A DNA stretch of 62,963 nucleotides from positions 1 through 62,963 of the forward strand of contig JAMPAY010000013.1 of the NCBI GenBank assembly GCA_023666945.1, in the 5' to 3' direction. Under the pieces are notes generated by a model. That model saw only the letters and a list, made by a program, of their open reading frames with translations, did not search any database and had not been told where the DNA came from. The stretch's first letter is position 1, and the number at the start of each line of letters is the position of its first letter. Positions 1 to 8,411 of the stretch are shown here, piece after piece. The position numbers and the translations under genes are program-made. This DNA is from Paludibacter sp. Lineage in GTDB: Bacteria; Bacteroidota; Bacteroidia; Bacteroidales; Paludibacteraceae.

Positions 1-49
1 GACCTTAACGAGATCGTAACGACATCTCGTCGACCTTTCATTTTGTCAA
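1..49. repeat. 11-bp unit repeat with conserved 20-nt tail, copy 1 (cut by window edge)
   Basis: Units ACGAGATCGTA (8-18) and ACGACATCTCG (19-29) follow a partial unit at 1-7. They are followed by TCGACCTTTCATTTTGTCAA (30-49). The same architecture, with an identical 20-nt tail, occurs at 37184-37247. Both copies are intergenic. I do not recognise the element; it could be a non-coding repeat family or part of a regulatory RNA. Confidence 0.7.
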
Positions 50-96
50 AATCAACAGACTCTTCAATTTCCTAAAAGCACTTAGGTAAATGCCCG

Positions 97-139
97 CAAA
101 AAAACAGCATCCTATCGGACTACGGTAGGATGCTGTTTT
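97..139 (-). terminator. Rho-independent terminator of the endonuclease I gene
   Basis: Perfect 14-bp stem (101-114 with 126-139) around an 11-nt loop. On the minus strand it is followed by a run of U from the A-tract at 97-104. It lies just past the stop of the minus-strand endonuclease gene. Confidence 0.85.
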
Positions 140-164
140 AGCGGATGAACCTTTGGCGGGTTCA

Positions 165-2069
165 TTAGTGTATCATTATACGTTCGGCTTTATCGTTTAT
201 TTGCACGAGATATATGCCTTGCGGTAGTGTTATCCGGCAGTCGGTAACATCGGTACGTTGAGCAATGGTTCTGCCAAGCATGTCAAATATGGTTAGTCTG
301 ACCGGTTGCTGAGCGGTAACGACCAAACTGCTGTTTATGCTTTGTATTGTTGCAAGCGGTGCTTGTTCGGCAGTACTGTCATCGGTATGTATTTTTGTTT
401 CTTTACGATAAAGCGTAACGGCTTCTTGTCCTGATGAATAGTAGCGGAAACAATGTGCTGAGGTGTTGTAGCGTAATAGGGTTCCGTTCTTGGCGGTTAT
501 AGTTGCATTGCCTTGCGCTATTGCCAATGTCTGCGGGTCAATAACGGTCGCATTGGCGGTGAGGTTACCTTTGGTTTTTGTACTGCCCAAATAGTATCCC
601 GAAGCAGTGCGTATGGCATAACCCCCGCTTTGTGCAATAATGCTTACCGAAGCGGCATCAACGGCATCACCGGCGGTAATCGTGTTGTTGCTGATACTTA
701 CACTCATGGTATTGGGAGTACGTCCTAATCCGTCGGCATCTTTACTGCCGTCCAGGCAAACCGATTCGCTTTCGTAAACAATAAGGTAAGTACCTTCCCA
801 ATCGGAGGGAGTCGACAATAGTTTGATATAGTCGCCTTGTGCTACACCGCCTTGCGTTGCATCATACCCATAGCCGCTCAGGGCGAGCGTAACAGGCGAA
901 CATTCGCTGCTTTCAATGCTAAGTTGCGCTGTGTGTGTGCCTACCGCCTCCGGGCGATAGATAATGGCTATCTCACATCCGTTCAGTGCTTGTTGCGCAC
1001 TAACCGACGATGGCGATACACGAAAGGCAGCAGCATCATCTCCTGCAACAGAAAGCGTTAGGCTCTGCGTCAATAGCAATCCTTTCAGCGTAAAGAATTT
1101 CGAAGCATCACTCTGCAGAGCAACATTCCCGAAATCAATCTCTGTATTGGCTTTGGGTGTGGTTATGGTGGGGGAGGTCACTTGCATGCAGGCACAACCG
1201 CTCTTGTCAGAAGCCTCCCAAGCCGGATCGTAGGCCGACATCAGCAAGTCAAGGTCTACTGTCTCGTCCTTCTTCTCTCCCCAAAAGTATTCTGCCAAAC
1301 AAGGGTAGTCTATAAAAGGGTTGCGGTTTCCCTGGGTCTGCTCTATGCCGTCGTTGCGGTCAAGTTCCTTTTGCGATACAGGGTCTTGGCGATGCCACTT
1401 CATCAGCAGTGTAATGCCATAGGCGGTCAGTCCGTAGTTGCCTGCGGCGGTATAGTTGCCATTAAAAGTCGACGAACCTTTGTCCTGCGTCCATTTGCCT
1501 TTCCACTTCACCATTGCGCCCAATATACCACGTGCAAAATCACCTTTGTACTCATCAATAGGTTCAAATACTACGTCGGAGTATCCCGGGATAGCGGATG
1601 GACCGCGTTTGCTGCCGTTGGCGGAAGTATAGGTAGGGGTTGAAACTTCACCAAAAGGATAGTTGTTGCGCATTCCGTTTACTTTTCCGTCGGTGGGCAC
1701 AAGTATGAATATATCGCATCCCTGATTGGAGGTGGTGCCTCCCCACCAACTTTTTGGGACGGAGTGTTCTCTGTTGTAGCAGTCGCACTCACTTTGGTAA
1801 TTGCCACATTTGTTGGAGTAGGAGAAGTCGCAGTTGCTATACATATCCCATATTCGCCCGTCGCGGCTGTCGGTTTTTGGATAGGCTGTATAGAGTCCGT
1901 CGTATCCCAAACTGTGGTAACCTTTGTTGGCACACTCGGAAAGAGCATTAAAAAGTGTTACACCGGACTTGCCGTCAAGTGTTGTATAATGGGTGTCGGA
2001 GGGTTTTGCGCAGAGCATGATGCTACAAAGCGCATACACACAAAGAAATAGGTTTCTATATTTCATCAT
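165..2069 (-). CDS. Secreted endonuclease I family nuclease with T9SS C-terminal sorting domain
   Basis: Predicted secreted nuclease of 634 aa. The N-terminus is a signal peptide (hydrophobic stretch at about 7-21). Residues about 25-290 are an endonuclease I domain with the family motif NREHSVPKSWWG (about 99-110) and a downstream NGMRNNYPFGEV block. A beta-sandwich segment (about 300-400) and a second beta-rich region follow. The last 75 residues (LTIFDMLGRTIAQ, then ITLPQGIYLVQI) look like a type A T9SS sorting domain, so the product is probably exported by the T9SS encoded at 39-45 kb. Known members cut DNA and RNA non-specifically; scavenging of extracellular DNA is inferred. It lies 36 bp after hisS and ends at a strong terminator. 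Confidence 0.88.
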   Translation of the reverse strand: MMKYRNLFLCVYALCSIMLCAKPSDTHYTTLDGKSGVTLFNALSECANKGYHSLGYDGLYTAYPKTDSRDGRIWDMYSNCDFSYSNKCGNYQSECDCYNREHSVPKSWWGGTTSNQGCDIFILVPTDGKVNGMRNNYPFGEVSTPTYTSANGSKRGPSAIPGYSDVVFEPIDEYKGDFARGILGAMVKWKGKWTQDKGSSTFNGNYTAAGNYGLTAYGITLLMKWHRQDPVSQKELDRNDGIEQTQGNRNPFIDYPCLAEYFWGEKKDETVDLDLLMSAYDPAWEASDKSGCACMQVTSPTITTPKANTEIDFGNVALQSDASKFFTLKGLLLTQSLTLSVAGDDAAAFRVSPSSVSAQQALNGCEIAIIYRPEAVGTHTAQLSIESSECSPVTLALSGYGYDATQGGVAQGDYIKLLSTPSDWEGTYLIVYESESVCLDGSKDADGLGRTPNTMSVSISNNTITAGDAVDAASVSIIAQSGGYAIRTASGYYLGSTKTKGNLTANATVIDPQTLAIAQGNATITAKNGTLLRYNTSAHCFRYYSSGQEAVTLYRKETKIHTDDSTAEQAPLATIQSINSSLVVTAQQPVRLTIFDMLGRTIAQRTDVTDCRITLPQGIYLVQINDKAERIMIH

Positions 2070-2105
2070 GATAAAAGAGATGGTAAATGGTTGTCGTATT
2101 TTTGT

Positions 2106-3479
2106 TTATTGTAAGTGTTCTGCAAGTTGACTGAGTGTTACCTGCTGTTGCTCACCGGTGAACATGTTTTTGAGCATGACGGTGTCACTCTGCATCTCAT
2201 CACTACCCACAATGGCTACAAATGGTATATGCTTTTGGTCGGCATAGTTCATTTGGCGTTTCATTTTTACAGGTTCGGGAAATACCTCCACGCAGAAACC
2301 TTGTGCCCGCAGTTGGGTCGCCCAACGTAGTGCATAACGTTGTTCTTCTTCACCGAAAGAGGCAAAGAGAAGTTGTGTCTGACCTGCAATAGTGGCGGGG
2401 TAGAGGTTTAACTGATTCAGTACATCATAAATGCGGTCCGCTCCGAAAGAGATGCCGACACCTGATACACCGGGCATACCGAAAATCCCTGTAAGATTAT
2501 CGTAGCGTCCTCCCCCGGTGATGCTGCCTATGGCAACATCAAGTGCCTTCACTTCAAAGATGGCTCCCGTATAGTAGTTGAGTCCGCGTGCAAGTGTCAG
2601 GTCAAGTTCTATGGAAAAGGTATCGGTGAGTGTTTCGCCTTCGCTGATGGAGGTGTATAAATTCAGTATTGTTTCGGTTTCGGCAATACCCTGCAAACCT
2701 GTGGCTGATTCTGCCAATACGTCTTTCAAAACAGACAACTTCTCGGTATTGCTCCCGGATAGCGATAGTATGGGTTGCAGTTTTCCTATAGCTTCTGCAG
2801 GCAGTCCTTTCTCAAGCAGTTCTTTATTGACGTTGTCAAGCCCGATTTTATCCAACTTGTCAATAGCAACTGTTATGTCAATAATTTTATCGGCTTGTCC
2901 TACCATTTCGGCAATACCGGCAAGAATCTTTCGGTTGTTGATTTTCAGACATACACGAATACCCAACCGACGATAAACCTCACGCACAATCTGTATGAGT
3001 TCAAGTTCCGAAACCAACGAGTCTGTACCTACTACATCCACATCGCATTGGTAAAACTCGCGATAGCGTCCTTTTTGTGGACGGTCAGCACGCCATACGG
3101 GCTGTATTTGGTAACGCTTGAAAGGGAATTGAATCTTGTCGCGGTTTTGCACAACAAAGCGTGCGAAAGGTACGGTCAGGTCGTAGCGCAATCCTTTTTC
3201 GGATATTCGGTTGGTAAGTCGCGCCACGGTGTTATCCGAGAGTTCTTCACCTTGCAAGCCGGAGAGCCAATTGCCGGAATTGAGAATCTTGAAGAGGAGT
3301 TTATCGCCTTCTTCGCCATACTTTCCCATGAGCGTAGAAAGGTTTTCCAATGCTGGGGTTTCTATTTGTTGAAAGCCGTAAAGACGGAAGACATCGCGCA
3401 CGGTGTCGAAAATATAATTGCGTCGCTCCATTTCTTGGGGCGTGAAATCGCGTGTACCTTTAGGTATGGAGGGTTTCAT
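2106..3479 (-). CDS. hisS: Histidyl-tRNA synthetase
   Basis: Charges tRNA-His with histidine in the cytoplasm. The 457-aa protein begins [20 protein letters not shown], the class II HisRS opening. Motif 2 is seen in [15 protein letters not shown], the histidine-binding signature in [13 protein letters not shown], and motif 3 in the [10 protein letters not shown] and GISFGADRI region. A C-terminal anticodon-binding domain follows (from about 355). Length is normal. It is probably co-transcribed with the preceding Kdo-transferase-like gene (10-bp gap) and the endonuclease gene downstream. Nothing unusual is seen in the protein. Confidence 0.97.
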   Translation of the reverse strand: MKPSIPKGTRDFTPQEMERRNYIFDTVRDVFRLYGFQQIETPALENLSTLMGKYGEEGDKLLFKILNSGNWLSGLQGEELSDNTVARLTNRISEKGLRYDLTVPFARFVVQNRDKIQFPFKRYQIQPVWRADRPQKGRYREFYQCDVDVVGTDSLVSELELIQIVREVYRRLGIRVCLKINNRKILAGIAEMVGQADKIIDITVAIDKLDKIGLDNVNKELLEKGLPAEAIGKLQPILSLSGSNTEKLSVLKDVLAESATGLQGIAETETILNLYTSISEGETLTDTFSIELDLTLARGLNYYTGAIFEVKALDVAIGSITGGGRYDNLTGIFGMPGVSGVGISFGADRIYDVLNQLNLYPATIAGQTQLLFASFGEEEQRYALRWATQLRAQGFCVEVFPEPVKMKRQMNYADQKHIPFVAIVGSDEMQSDTVMLKNMFTGEQQQVTLSQLAEHLQ

Positions 3480-3489
3480 AGGCTGATGC

Positions 3490-4122
3490 TTAAGAGGCGG
3501 TGTTGTCTGCCTTGTCGTAGGCGGACAGTCGCAGTGTTAATGTTTGGTGGAGTGTTTTATAATTGTTAAACGTAGTGCCGATGCCCGAATGTAGGGCTTC
3601 GTTTACATCGTTGGTCTTTCGGTGGTAGGCTCCAAAGATGAGCGGTACACCGTATGTACAGAAAGGCTGCACATCAGGTAGGGAGGCATTGAAACCTCCT
3701 CCTATGTAGATAACTGAAGCATAGCAATATACATCGGATAGAGATACCGGAGTATCAATGAGCAGCATCTTGGCAGTAAACAGGTTGTTCTGCTTGGCTT
3801 CGGAAAGAAGAATATAACGTCCTTTAAAGCGGTTGAACAATTGGTGGAGACGCTTGCCGGATAGTGCGGCAGGAGCCAATATGAGGCTGCATTCAGGGTG
3901 GGCTTCTGCGTAGCGTGCCAATAGTATTTCGTCAGCCTTGTGTGTGTTGAAAGCAATGATAATCTGTGGTCGCTTTTGAGCAAATAGAAGCAATTCTTTA
4001 GGAGCGAATGGTGTTACGCCGTTCTGGGTGGGAGATATGGATGAGGATAACCCCGTTGCTTTGGGCTTGGGTTTGCGCCGGAACAATGCCGCTGTCTTCA
4101 GTATGAAAAAGTATAGACTCAT
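3490..4122 (-). CDS. Truncated, diverged Kdo transferase (WaaA/KdtA)-like protein
   Basis: 210 aa, about half the length of a normal 3-deoxy-D-manno-octulosonate transferase. Residues 1-20 resemble the short N-terminal anchor of Bacteroidota WaaA. Residues 51-190 align by eye with its C-terminal GT-B half: a [12 protein letters not shown] segment, [48 protein letters not shown] and GVPLIFGAY. The whole acceptor-binding N-terminal domain is missing. The HNxLE-type donor-site motif expected after GGGF is replaced by ASLPDVQPF. It is therefore unlikely to be an active Kdo transferase. It may be a decaying paralogue or a repurposed fold; the intact frame and the promoter upstream argue that it is expressed. 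Confidence 0.62.
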   Translation of the reverse strand: MSLYFFILKTAALFRRKPKPKATGLSSSISPTQNGVTPFAPKELLLFAQKRPQIIIAFNTHKADEILLARYAEAHPECSLILAPAALSGKRLHQLFNRFKGRYILLSEAKQNNLFTAKMLLIDTPVSLSDVYCYASVIYIGGGFNASLPDVQPFCTYGVPLIFGAYHRKTNDVNEALHSGIGTTFNNYKTLHQTLTLRLSAYDKADNTAS

Positions 4123-4149
4123 GGGCTATTGAGTGGTAAAAAGCGGGGA

Positions 4150-4179
4150 CAAAGGTACAAAATAATTATGAATAACCAA
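4150..4179 (-). promoter_or_regulatory. Bacteroidota-type promoter for the Kdo-transferase-like gene and hisS
   Basis: Minus-strand TACCTTTG (plus CAAAGGTA at 4150-4157) with TTG (plus CAA at 4177-4179) 19 nt upstream. Matches the TTTG / TAnnTTTG consensus of the Bacteroides primary sigma factor. Transcription would start near 4143, about 20 nt before the ATG. Confidence 0.7.
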
Positions 4180-4253
4180 TTTATTGTTGTAATTTTGTCG
4201 CCGAAACAGATGTTAACAACTATCGGCTTATGCCGTATTTGATGATACCAAGT

Positions 4254-5279
4254 ATGAAACAGGGGATTATATTGGCTATAGAATCGTCGTGCGATGATAC
4301 GAGTGCGGCAGTAATTCGTGATGGTATATTGCTCTCTAATGTTACTGCCGGACAAAAGGTACACGAAGAATATGGTGGTGTGGTGCCAGAATTGGCAAGT
4401 AGGGCACATCAGCAAAACATAGTTCCGGTTATTGATACCGCTCTTAAACGTGCGGGTGTGGAACGTCGTGAGTTATCTGCAATTGCTTTCACAAGAGGCC
4501 CGGGATTGCTGGGGAGTTTGTTGGTGGGAACAGGATTTGCCAAAGGGCTGGCACTCAGTCTGGGTATTCCGCTCATCGATGTAAACCATTTGCAGGGGCA
4601 TGTAATGGCGCATTTTGTCACCGAGGGCAAACCGGAAGAACGGCATCCTGCTTATCCGTTTCTTTGTCTGTTGGTGAGTGGTGGTAATTCGCAGATAATA
4701 CTTGTACGTGCCTTCGATGATATGGAGATTGTGGGACAGACAATCGACGATGCTGCAGGGGAGGCTTTTGACAAATGTGCCAAGGTGATGGGATTGCCTT
4801 ATCCGGGTGGTCCTTGGATAGATCGTTTGGCAAAAGAGGGGAATGCCGATGCTTTTCAGTTTGCTAAACCAAATATAGCGGGATATGACTATAGTTTTTC
4901 GGGGTTGAAAACATCATTCTTGTATTTCTTGCGCGACCGACTGCAAGAAAACCCGAATTTTATAGAAGAGAATAAAGCCGACTTGTGTGCGTCGTTGCAA
5001 AAAACGGTGATAGATATTCTGATGAAGAAGGTACGGCGTGCTGCCAAAGATTTGGGTATAACGCAAGTAGCCGTGGCAGGGGGTGTGAGTGCAAATAGTG
5101 GTCTCCGTCAGGCGTTTATCGACTATGGAAAGCGGTATCGTTGGGATGTTTTCATTCCCCCGTTCTCCTATACAACCGACAATGCAGCTATGATTGCACA
5201 GGCAGGTTGGTGCAAATATCAGTTGGGACAGTTCTGCTCAATAGAGGAAGTACCCTTTGCACGCACTACGGTTAAATAA
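4254..5279 (+). CDS. tsaD: tRNA N6-threonylcarbamoyladenosine transferase TsaD
   Basis: Transfers threonylcarbamoyl to A37 of ANN-decoding tRNAs, working with TsaB and TsaE (not in this window). The ASKHA-fold protein carries the N-terminal ILAIESSCDDTSAAV motif, the metal-binding HLQGH of the HxxxH type, LLVSGGNSQI and the nucleotide-binding VAGGVSANSGLR. I prefer the ATG at 4254 (MKQGIILAIESSCDD, 341 aa) over one 24 nt upstream because family members begin here. Its stop overlaps the exosortase start in TAATG, suggesting coupled translation. Confidence 0.96.
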   Translation: MKQGIILAIESSCDDTSAAVIRDGILLSNVTAGQKVHEEYGGVVPELASRAHQQNIVPVIDTALKRAGVERRELSAIAFTRGPGLLGSLLVGTGFAKGLALSLGIPLIDVNHLQGHVMAHFVTEGKPEERHPAYPFLCLLVSGGNSQIILVRAFDDMEIVGQTIDDAAGEAFDKCAKVMGLPYPGGPWIDRLAKEGNADAFQFAKPNIAGYDYSFSGLKTSFLYFLRDRLQENPNFIEENKADLCASLQKTVIDILMKKVRRAAKDLGITQVAVAGGVSANSGLRQAFIDYGKRYRWDVFIPPFSYTTDNAAMIAQAGWCKYQLGQFCSIEEVPFARTTVK

Positions 5280-5845
5280 TGCGTGAGAAAATACGTCATA
5301 TCATTATGTCATTGCGCCCGTATAAGGACGTTGTCTTGTTTATGGTCGCATTGCTCTGTGCGCATTTCTTTTGGAAATTTACGGTTGATGCCGAAGAGTT
5401 GGATAGAGATATCTATTGGTTCGGCATGGATATAAGTCTGCCGTTTAATTTTATGTCGGAGCATATAGCGCGCGTGGTGTATAGATTGATTGGTTTGTCG
5501 CGCGATACCATTCATTATGTTGCCCCCGAATCGTTGCGCTTCGATTCGGGTACGGGCAGCATCATCGTGTGGGGATGTACAGGACTGAAACAAAGTTTTA
5601 TATGGCTGGTAATCATGATGTTTTCCGGCGGATCGTGGTCGCGTAAATTGTGGTTCGTTCCATTGGGATGGCTGTGTATCTATGTGTTTAATATCATTCG
5701 TATTACACTGATAACTTTGGCTATAGAATTTCATCCCGATTGGTTCGAATTCCTGCATTCCTACCTTTTCAAGTATATGTTCTACTTTATGCTCTTTATG
5801 TTGTGGGTGTGGTGGACCGAACGCATAGGAAAAGCAAAAAAGTAA
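5279..5845 (+). CDS. Exosortase/archaeosortase-family membrane transpeptidase
   Basis: Polytopic membrane protein of 188 aa with the exosortase/archaeosortase core: Cys100 in VWGCTGLKQ, Arg141 in FNIIRITLI and His160 in FLHSYLFKY, each at the edge of a hydrophobic segment. These correspond to the proposed Cys-Arg-His active site. Known relatives cut C-terminal tripartite sorting signals and transfer the protein to a surface anchor. No exosortase substrate (PEP-CTERM-like tail) is visible in this window, so the target is unknown. It overlaps the tsaD stop by one base. T9SS bacteria use a different sortase (PorU), so this would be a separate route. Confidence 0.85.
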   Translation: MREKIRHIIMSLRPYKDVVLFMVALLCAHFFWKFTVDAEELDRDIYWFGMDISLPFNFMSEHIARVVYRLIGLSRDTIHYVAPESLRFDSGTGSIIVWGCTGLKQSFIWLVIMMFSGGSWSRKLWFVPLGWLCIYVFNIIRITLITLAIEFHPDWFEFLHSYLFKYMFYFMLFMLWVWWTERIGKAKK

Positions 5846-5850
5846 AGGCA

Positions 5851-5885
5851 AATCCCGATGCGTAATTTGGGATTGTGTCTTTTAC
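5851..5885 (+). terminator. Probable terminator after the exosortase gene
   Basis: AATCCC (5851-5856) pairs with GGGATT (5869-5874) around a 12-nt loop, followed by a T-rich stretch (GTGTCTTTTACC). The stem is short, so confidence is moderate. Confidence 0.5.
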
Positions 5886-6173
5886 CTCTTTCTCCCCTCC
5901 CTCCCCACACAAAAAAAACATTTTTTTTTTACTATCATTTTGGTAAAATTTAGTATTATATCTGATTTTACAACCCAACCCACACATACGTAGTTTGTAA
6001 TCATAGTAGTTTGGTGCATTTGTTCTATTATAGTTATTGTTTGTTGATAATTATTTAACAAGTGTATATTTTTATATTATTCTTTAAAAATAACCATAAT
6101 AATATAGAAAATATAGTATAGGTTATTTTTATTGCTTAACTTTGATGCGAAAAAATAGAATAATGATCGTTTT
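5886..6173. other. AT-rich non-coding stretch before the peptidase-like lipoprotein gene
   Basis: Strongly AT-rich, with homopolymer runs of A and T near 5907-5935. It marks the left edge of an AT-rich island reaching about 7.8 kb. A -7-like TAACTTTG lies at 6137-6144, placing a start near 6151, but no TTTG is seen 19-21 nt upstream. No RNA gene or repeat is recognised. Confidence 0.5.
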
Positions 6174-7769
6174 ATGAGGTACTTTAAAAGCATAAATGTA
6201 TTACTATTTATCAGCATATTTTATGCTTGCTCAAATAATTCGCTTAGTGACAGAGATAATTACAGTTCTACACAGGTTGTTCGTAAAATAATCAATGATG
6301 AAATAGAAGATTGCAAAGACGATGCAGATATTTTTTCTCCAATAGTTCCGATATCTTCAAGAGAAAATATAATTCCTTACGATAATATGGATTCGTATGC
6401 AGCATATGGTGTGTTAGATTACCAATTTGCTAGAGACTATGCATATGCAGAGTTACGTGCCAATTTAGATTTGTATTTTCCCGAACAGATTTGTATAGAT
6501 CTTGATATCTTCGATATTATAGAACACCCGGATCAGTTGCTCTTTGCGAGTCGCCCGGTAATAGTTTATGATTATAATAATCGCCCTTACTATTACGAGT
6601 TTCCCCTCATCTTTAATAATAAAATAGTTTCCACGGTAACAGTCGCTGCGCAACCACATTCAGAAGAATTGATACATTATGTCTTTCCCGCTACTATACT
6701 ATATAGTACATATGATTTTCAATATAATAGATACATTGGAGAATATCCATCTGTATATTATGGCTATGGAGATGGTACTTATTATAAACCTAAAGAATGT
6801 AATATTGATAGTGAATGCTTAGAACTTGTGGTGGATGAATATCTAATAAATGATCCGTATGAATCATTATTGTATAAATACGCAGATATTCCAACAGAAG
6901 AAAGGACATTAATAGATTCTGTACTACAAGAAGATCCTATCGCCGATGATGGAACAGAAATTTATAATTTAGAAACACTTATATACAATTGGGTTTTTCC
7001 TACAGACTATAGTGATTTTTGGTTGGCTAAAGTTTATAGGTATCACTTAAGCAATTCTGAGTTTGAAGTGCCGTCAACATGTCAGTTTTCTCCTTTGAGT
7101 GATGCTGTTATGATAATGATAGAGGAACAACTTAATGAAATAACAAATTCTGTGACAGGGTTTCTTTCTGAATATGACAATAATTATTTGCGCTTAACAA
7201 CATGGGCAGATGCTTGTGGACCAGCTATTATGTCTTGGCTATATAGAGGGAAGTATGACAATTTTCGAGATTTTTATTTGCCTATTTATGGTGATGGAAA
7301 TGGTACGGATTGGAGGTATTTAGTATATCCAACCCATAGTATCTATGCTATCGGAGGCGAAGCACACGAACAAGAGGATAGACGGGAAATTAGTTCAGCT
7401 ATTGATAATGGTTTGTATTACGAATTTTACAAAGAGACTATTCCTGCAGGTTCAGGAGATGCTCTATATCAAGGTGGTATGAGACGTGGTTTGGAATATG
7501 TAACAAATGGAGAATATAGCATAAAATTTATTGTTGCTCCTATAAAATGGATGGAAACTCAACAACAACCTGTAGTAGTAGAGGGAATTCGAGGAAAAGC
7601 ACATTATTGGGGAGCTATCGGTTATGGATATAGTTATACATGGTTGGGAACGAAGAAGAACTTGCGTCTGCTCGTTACGGATAATGGTTATATGCTTAAA
7701 AGCCATAATTATTATCCTTATTGGAGTATACTTGGAGGATTGAATTATGGTTGGAAACAAAATGAGTAA
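6174..7769 (+). CDS. Lipoprotein with papain-fold-like cysteine peptidase signature
   Basis: 531 aa. The signal peptide ends in a lipobox-like FYAC (Cys19), so it is probably a lipidated envelope protein. Residues about 70-180 resemble the propeptide-like region of Bacteroidota C10-type peptidases (FARDYAYAELRANL; RPVIVYDYNNRPYYYEFPLI). The C-terminal half has a likely nucleophile in WADACGPAIMSWL (Cys348), a candidate His477 in GKAHYWGAIGYGY, and Asp503/Asn504 in LLVTDNGYML. Cys, His and Asn/Asp occur in the order and spacing of papain-like (C10/C39) enzymes. Peptidase function is inferred from motifs only. The gene is much more AT-rich than its neighbours, suggesting acquisition. It is followed 18 bp later by another lipoprotein gene. 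Confidence 0.6.
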   Translation: MRYFKSINVLLFISIFYACSNNSLSDRDNYSSTQVVRKIINDEIEDCKDDADIFSPIVPISSRENIIPYDNMDSYAAYGVLDYQFARDYAYAELRANLDLYFPEQICIDLDIFDIIEHPDQLLFASRPVIVYDYNNRPYYYEFPLIFNNKIVSTVTVAAQPHSEELIHYVFPATILYSTYDFQYNRYIGEYPSVYYGYGDGTYYKPKECNIDSECLELVVDEYLINDPYESLLYKYADIPTEERTLIDSVLQEDPIADDGTEIYNLETLIYNWVFPTDYSDFWLAKVYRYHLSNSEFEVPSTCQFSPLSDAVMIMIEEQLNEITNSVTGFLSEYDNNYLRLTTWADACGPAIMSWLYRGKYDNFRDFYLPIYGDGNGTDWRYLVYPTHSIYAIGGEAHEQEDRREISSAIDNGLYYEFYKETIPAGSGDALYQGGMRRGLEYVTNGEYSIKFIVAPIKWMETQQQPVVVEGIRGKAHYWGAIGYGYSYTWLGTKKNLRLLVTDNGYMLKSHNYYPYWSILGGLNYGWKQNE

Positions 7770-7787
7770 TCTAAATAGAATATACAT

Positions 7788-8411
7788 ATGATAAAGTGTT
7801 GGTACTATGGCTTATTTGCTGCGGTAGCAGTATTGGCATGCGGGTGTACGGAAATAGTATTATATCCTTCTGTATTAACCCTATATGTTCCGGAGGGTGG
7901 CGTGCAGGTTCGAACATATCAGCCGGTTTGTGTAAGAGAAAATAATTTTAGTTACAACGAACAGTTGGAAGAATATGCTGCTTCCACTGCTCCCTATCAG
8001 ATACTCGGTGAACAACTGTATGCCGTATATGGGAAAATTCCTGCCGATGCGAAAGGGAATAACATGTCTTTTAAGCGCATAACAGGTAATGGATGTTACT
8101 ATATTTTAGGTGAGGGAGGACTTTATATCCATTCGGAAGAGACAGACCAAAATACATACTCCTCTTTGGCAAGTATTCAGATTGCTTATGATGCAGGTGT
8201 TTTCCCCTATTCGTGTGCAGATGTTATAGAGGAGATACGAAAACAATGTCCCAAGGCAGTAAGGGTTATAGATGATTACGAAGAACACGAAGTGCAAGAG
8301 AGTATACTGCATTGGTCTGAAGAGAATGCTGTCCCTACGATAACTCTCCCATTGGCAAAAGATGTGATAATCCCCTCCGATAATCCTCAGAGACCGATAT
8401 GTACTGACTAA
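7788..8411 (+). CDS. Lipoprotein of unknown function paired with the peptidase-like gene
   Basis: 207 aa, beginning with a signal peptide and lipobox (AVAVLACGC, Cys18 or Cys20). No domain is recognised. The mature part holds a tyrosine-rich segment (SYNEQLEEYAASTAPYQILGEQLYAVYG) and an acidic C-terminal third. It follows the peptidase-like lipoprotein by 18 bp on the same strand and is probably co-transcribed. Since secreted C10 peptidases are often encoded next to their inhibitors, an inhibitor or accessory role is possible but unproven. Its stop codon overlaps, on the opposite strand, the stop of the nuclease gene (bases 8408-8411). Confidence 0.6.
   Translation: MIKCWYYGLFAAVAVLACGCTEIVLYPSVLTLYVPEGGVQVRTYQPVCVRENNFSYNEQLEEYAASTAPYQILGEQLYAVYGKIPADAKGNNMSFKRITGNGCYYILGEGGLYIHSEETDQNTYSSLASIQIAYDAGVFPYSCADVIEEIRKQCPKAVRVIDDYEEHEVQESILHWSEENAVPTITLPLAKDVIIPSDNPQRPICTD

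Noticed and set aside
2775..3569. 264-codon plus-strand open frame opposite hisS
   Set aside because: It lies entirely antisense to a clear hisS and the start of its neighbour, has no family features, and is explained by codon bias of the real gene.
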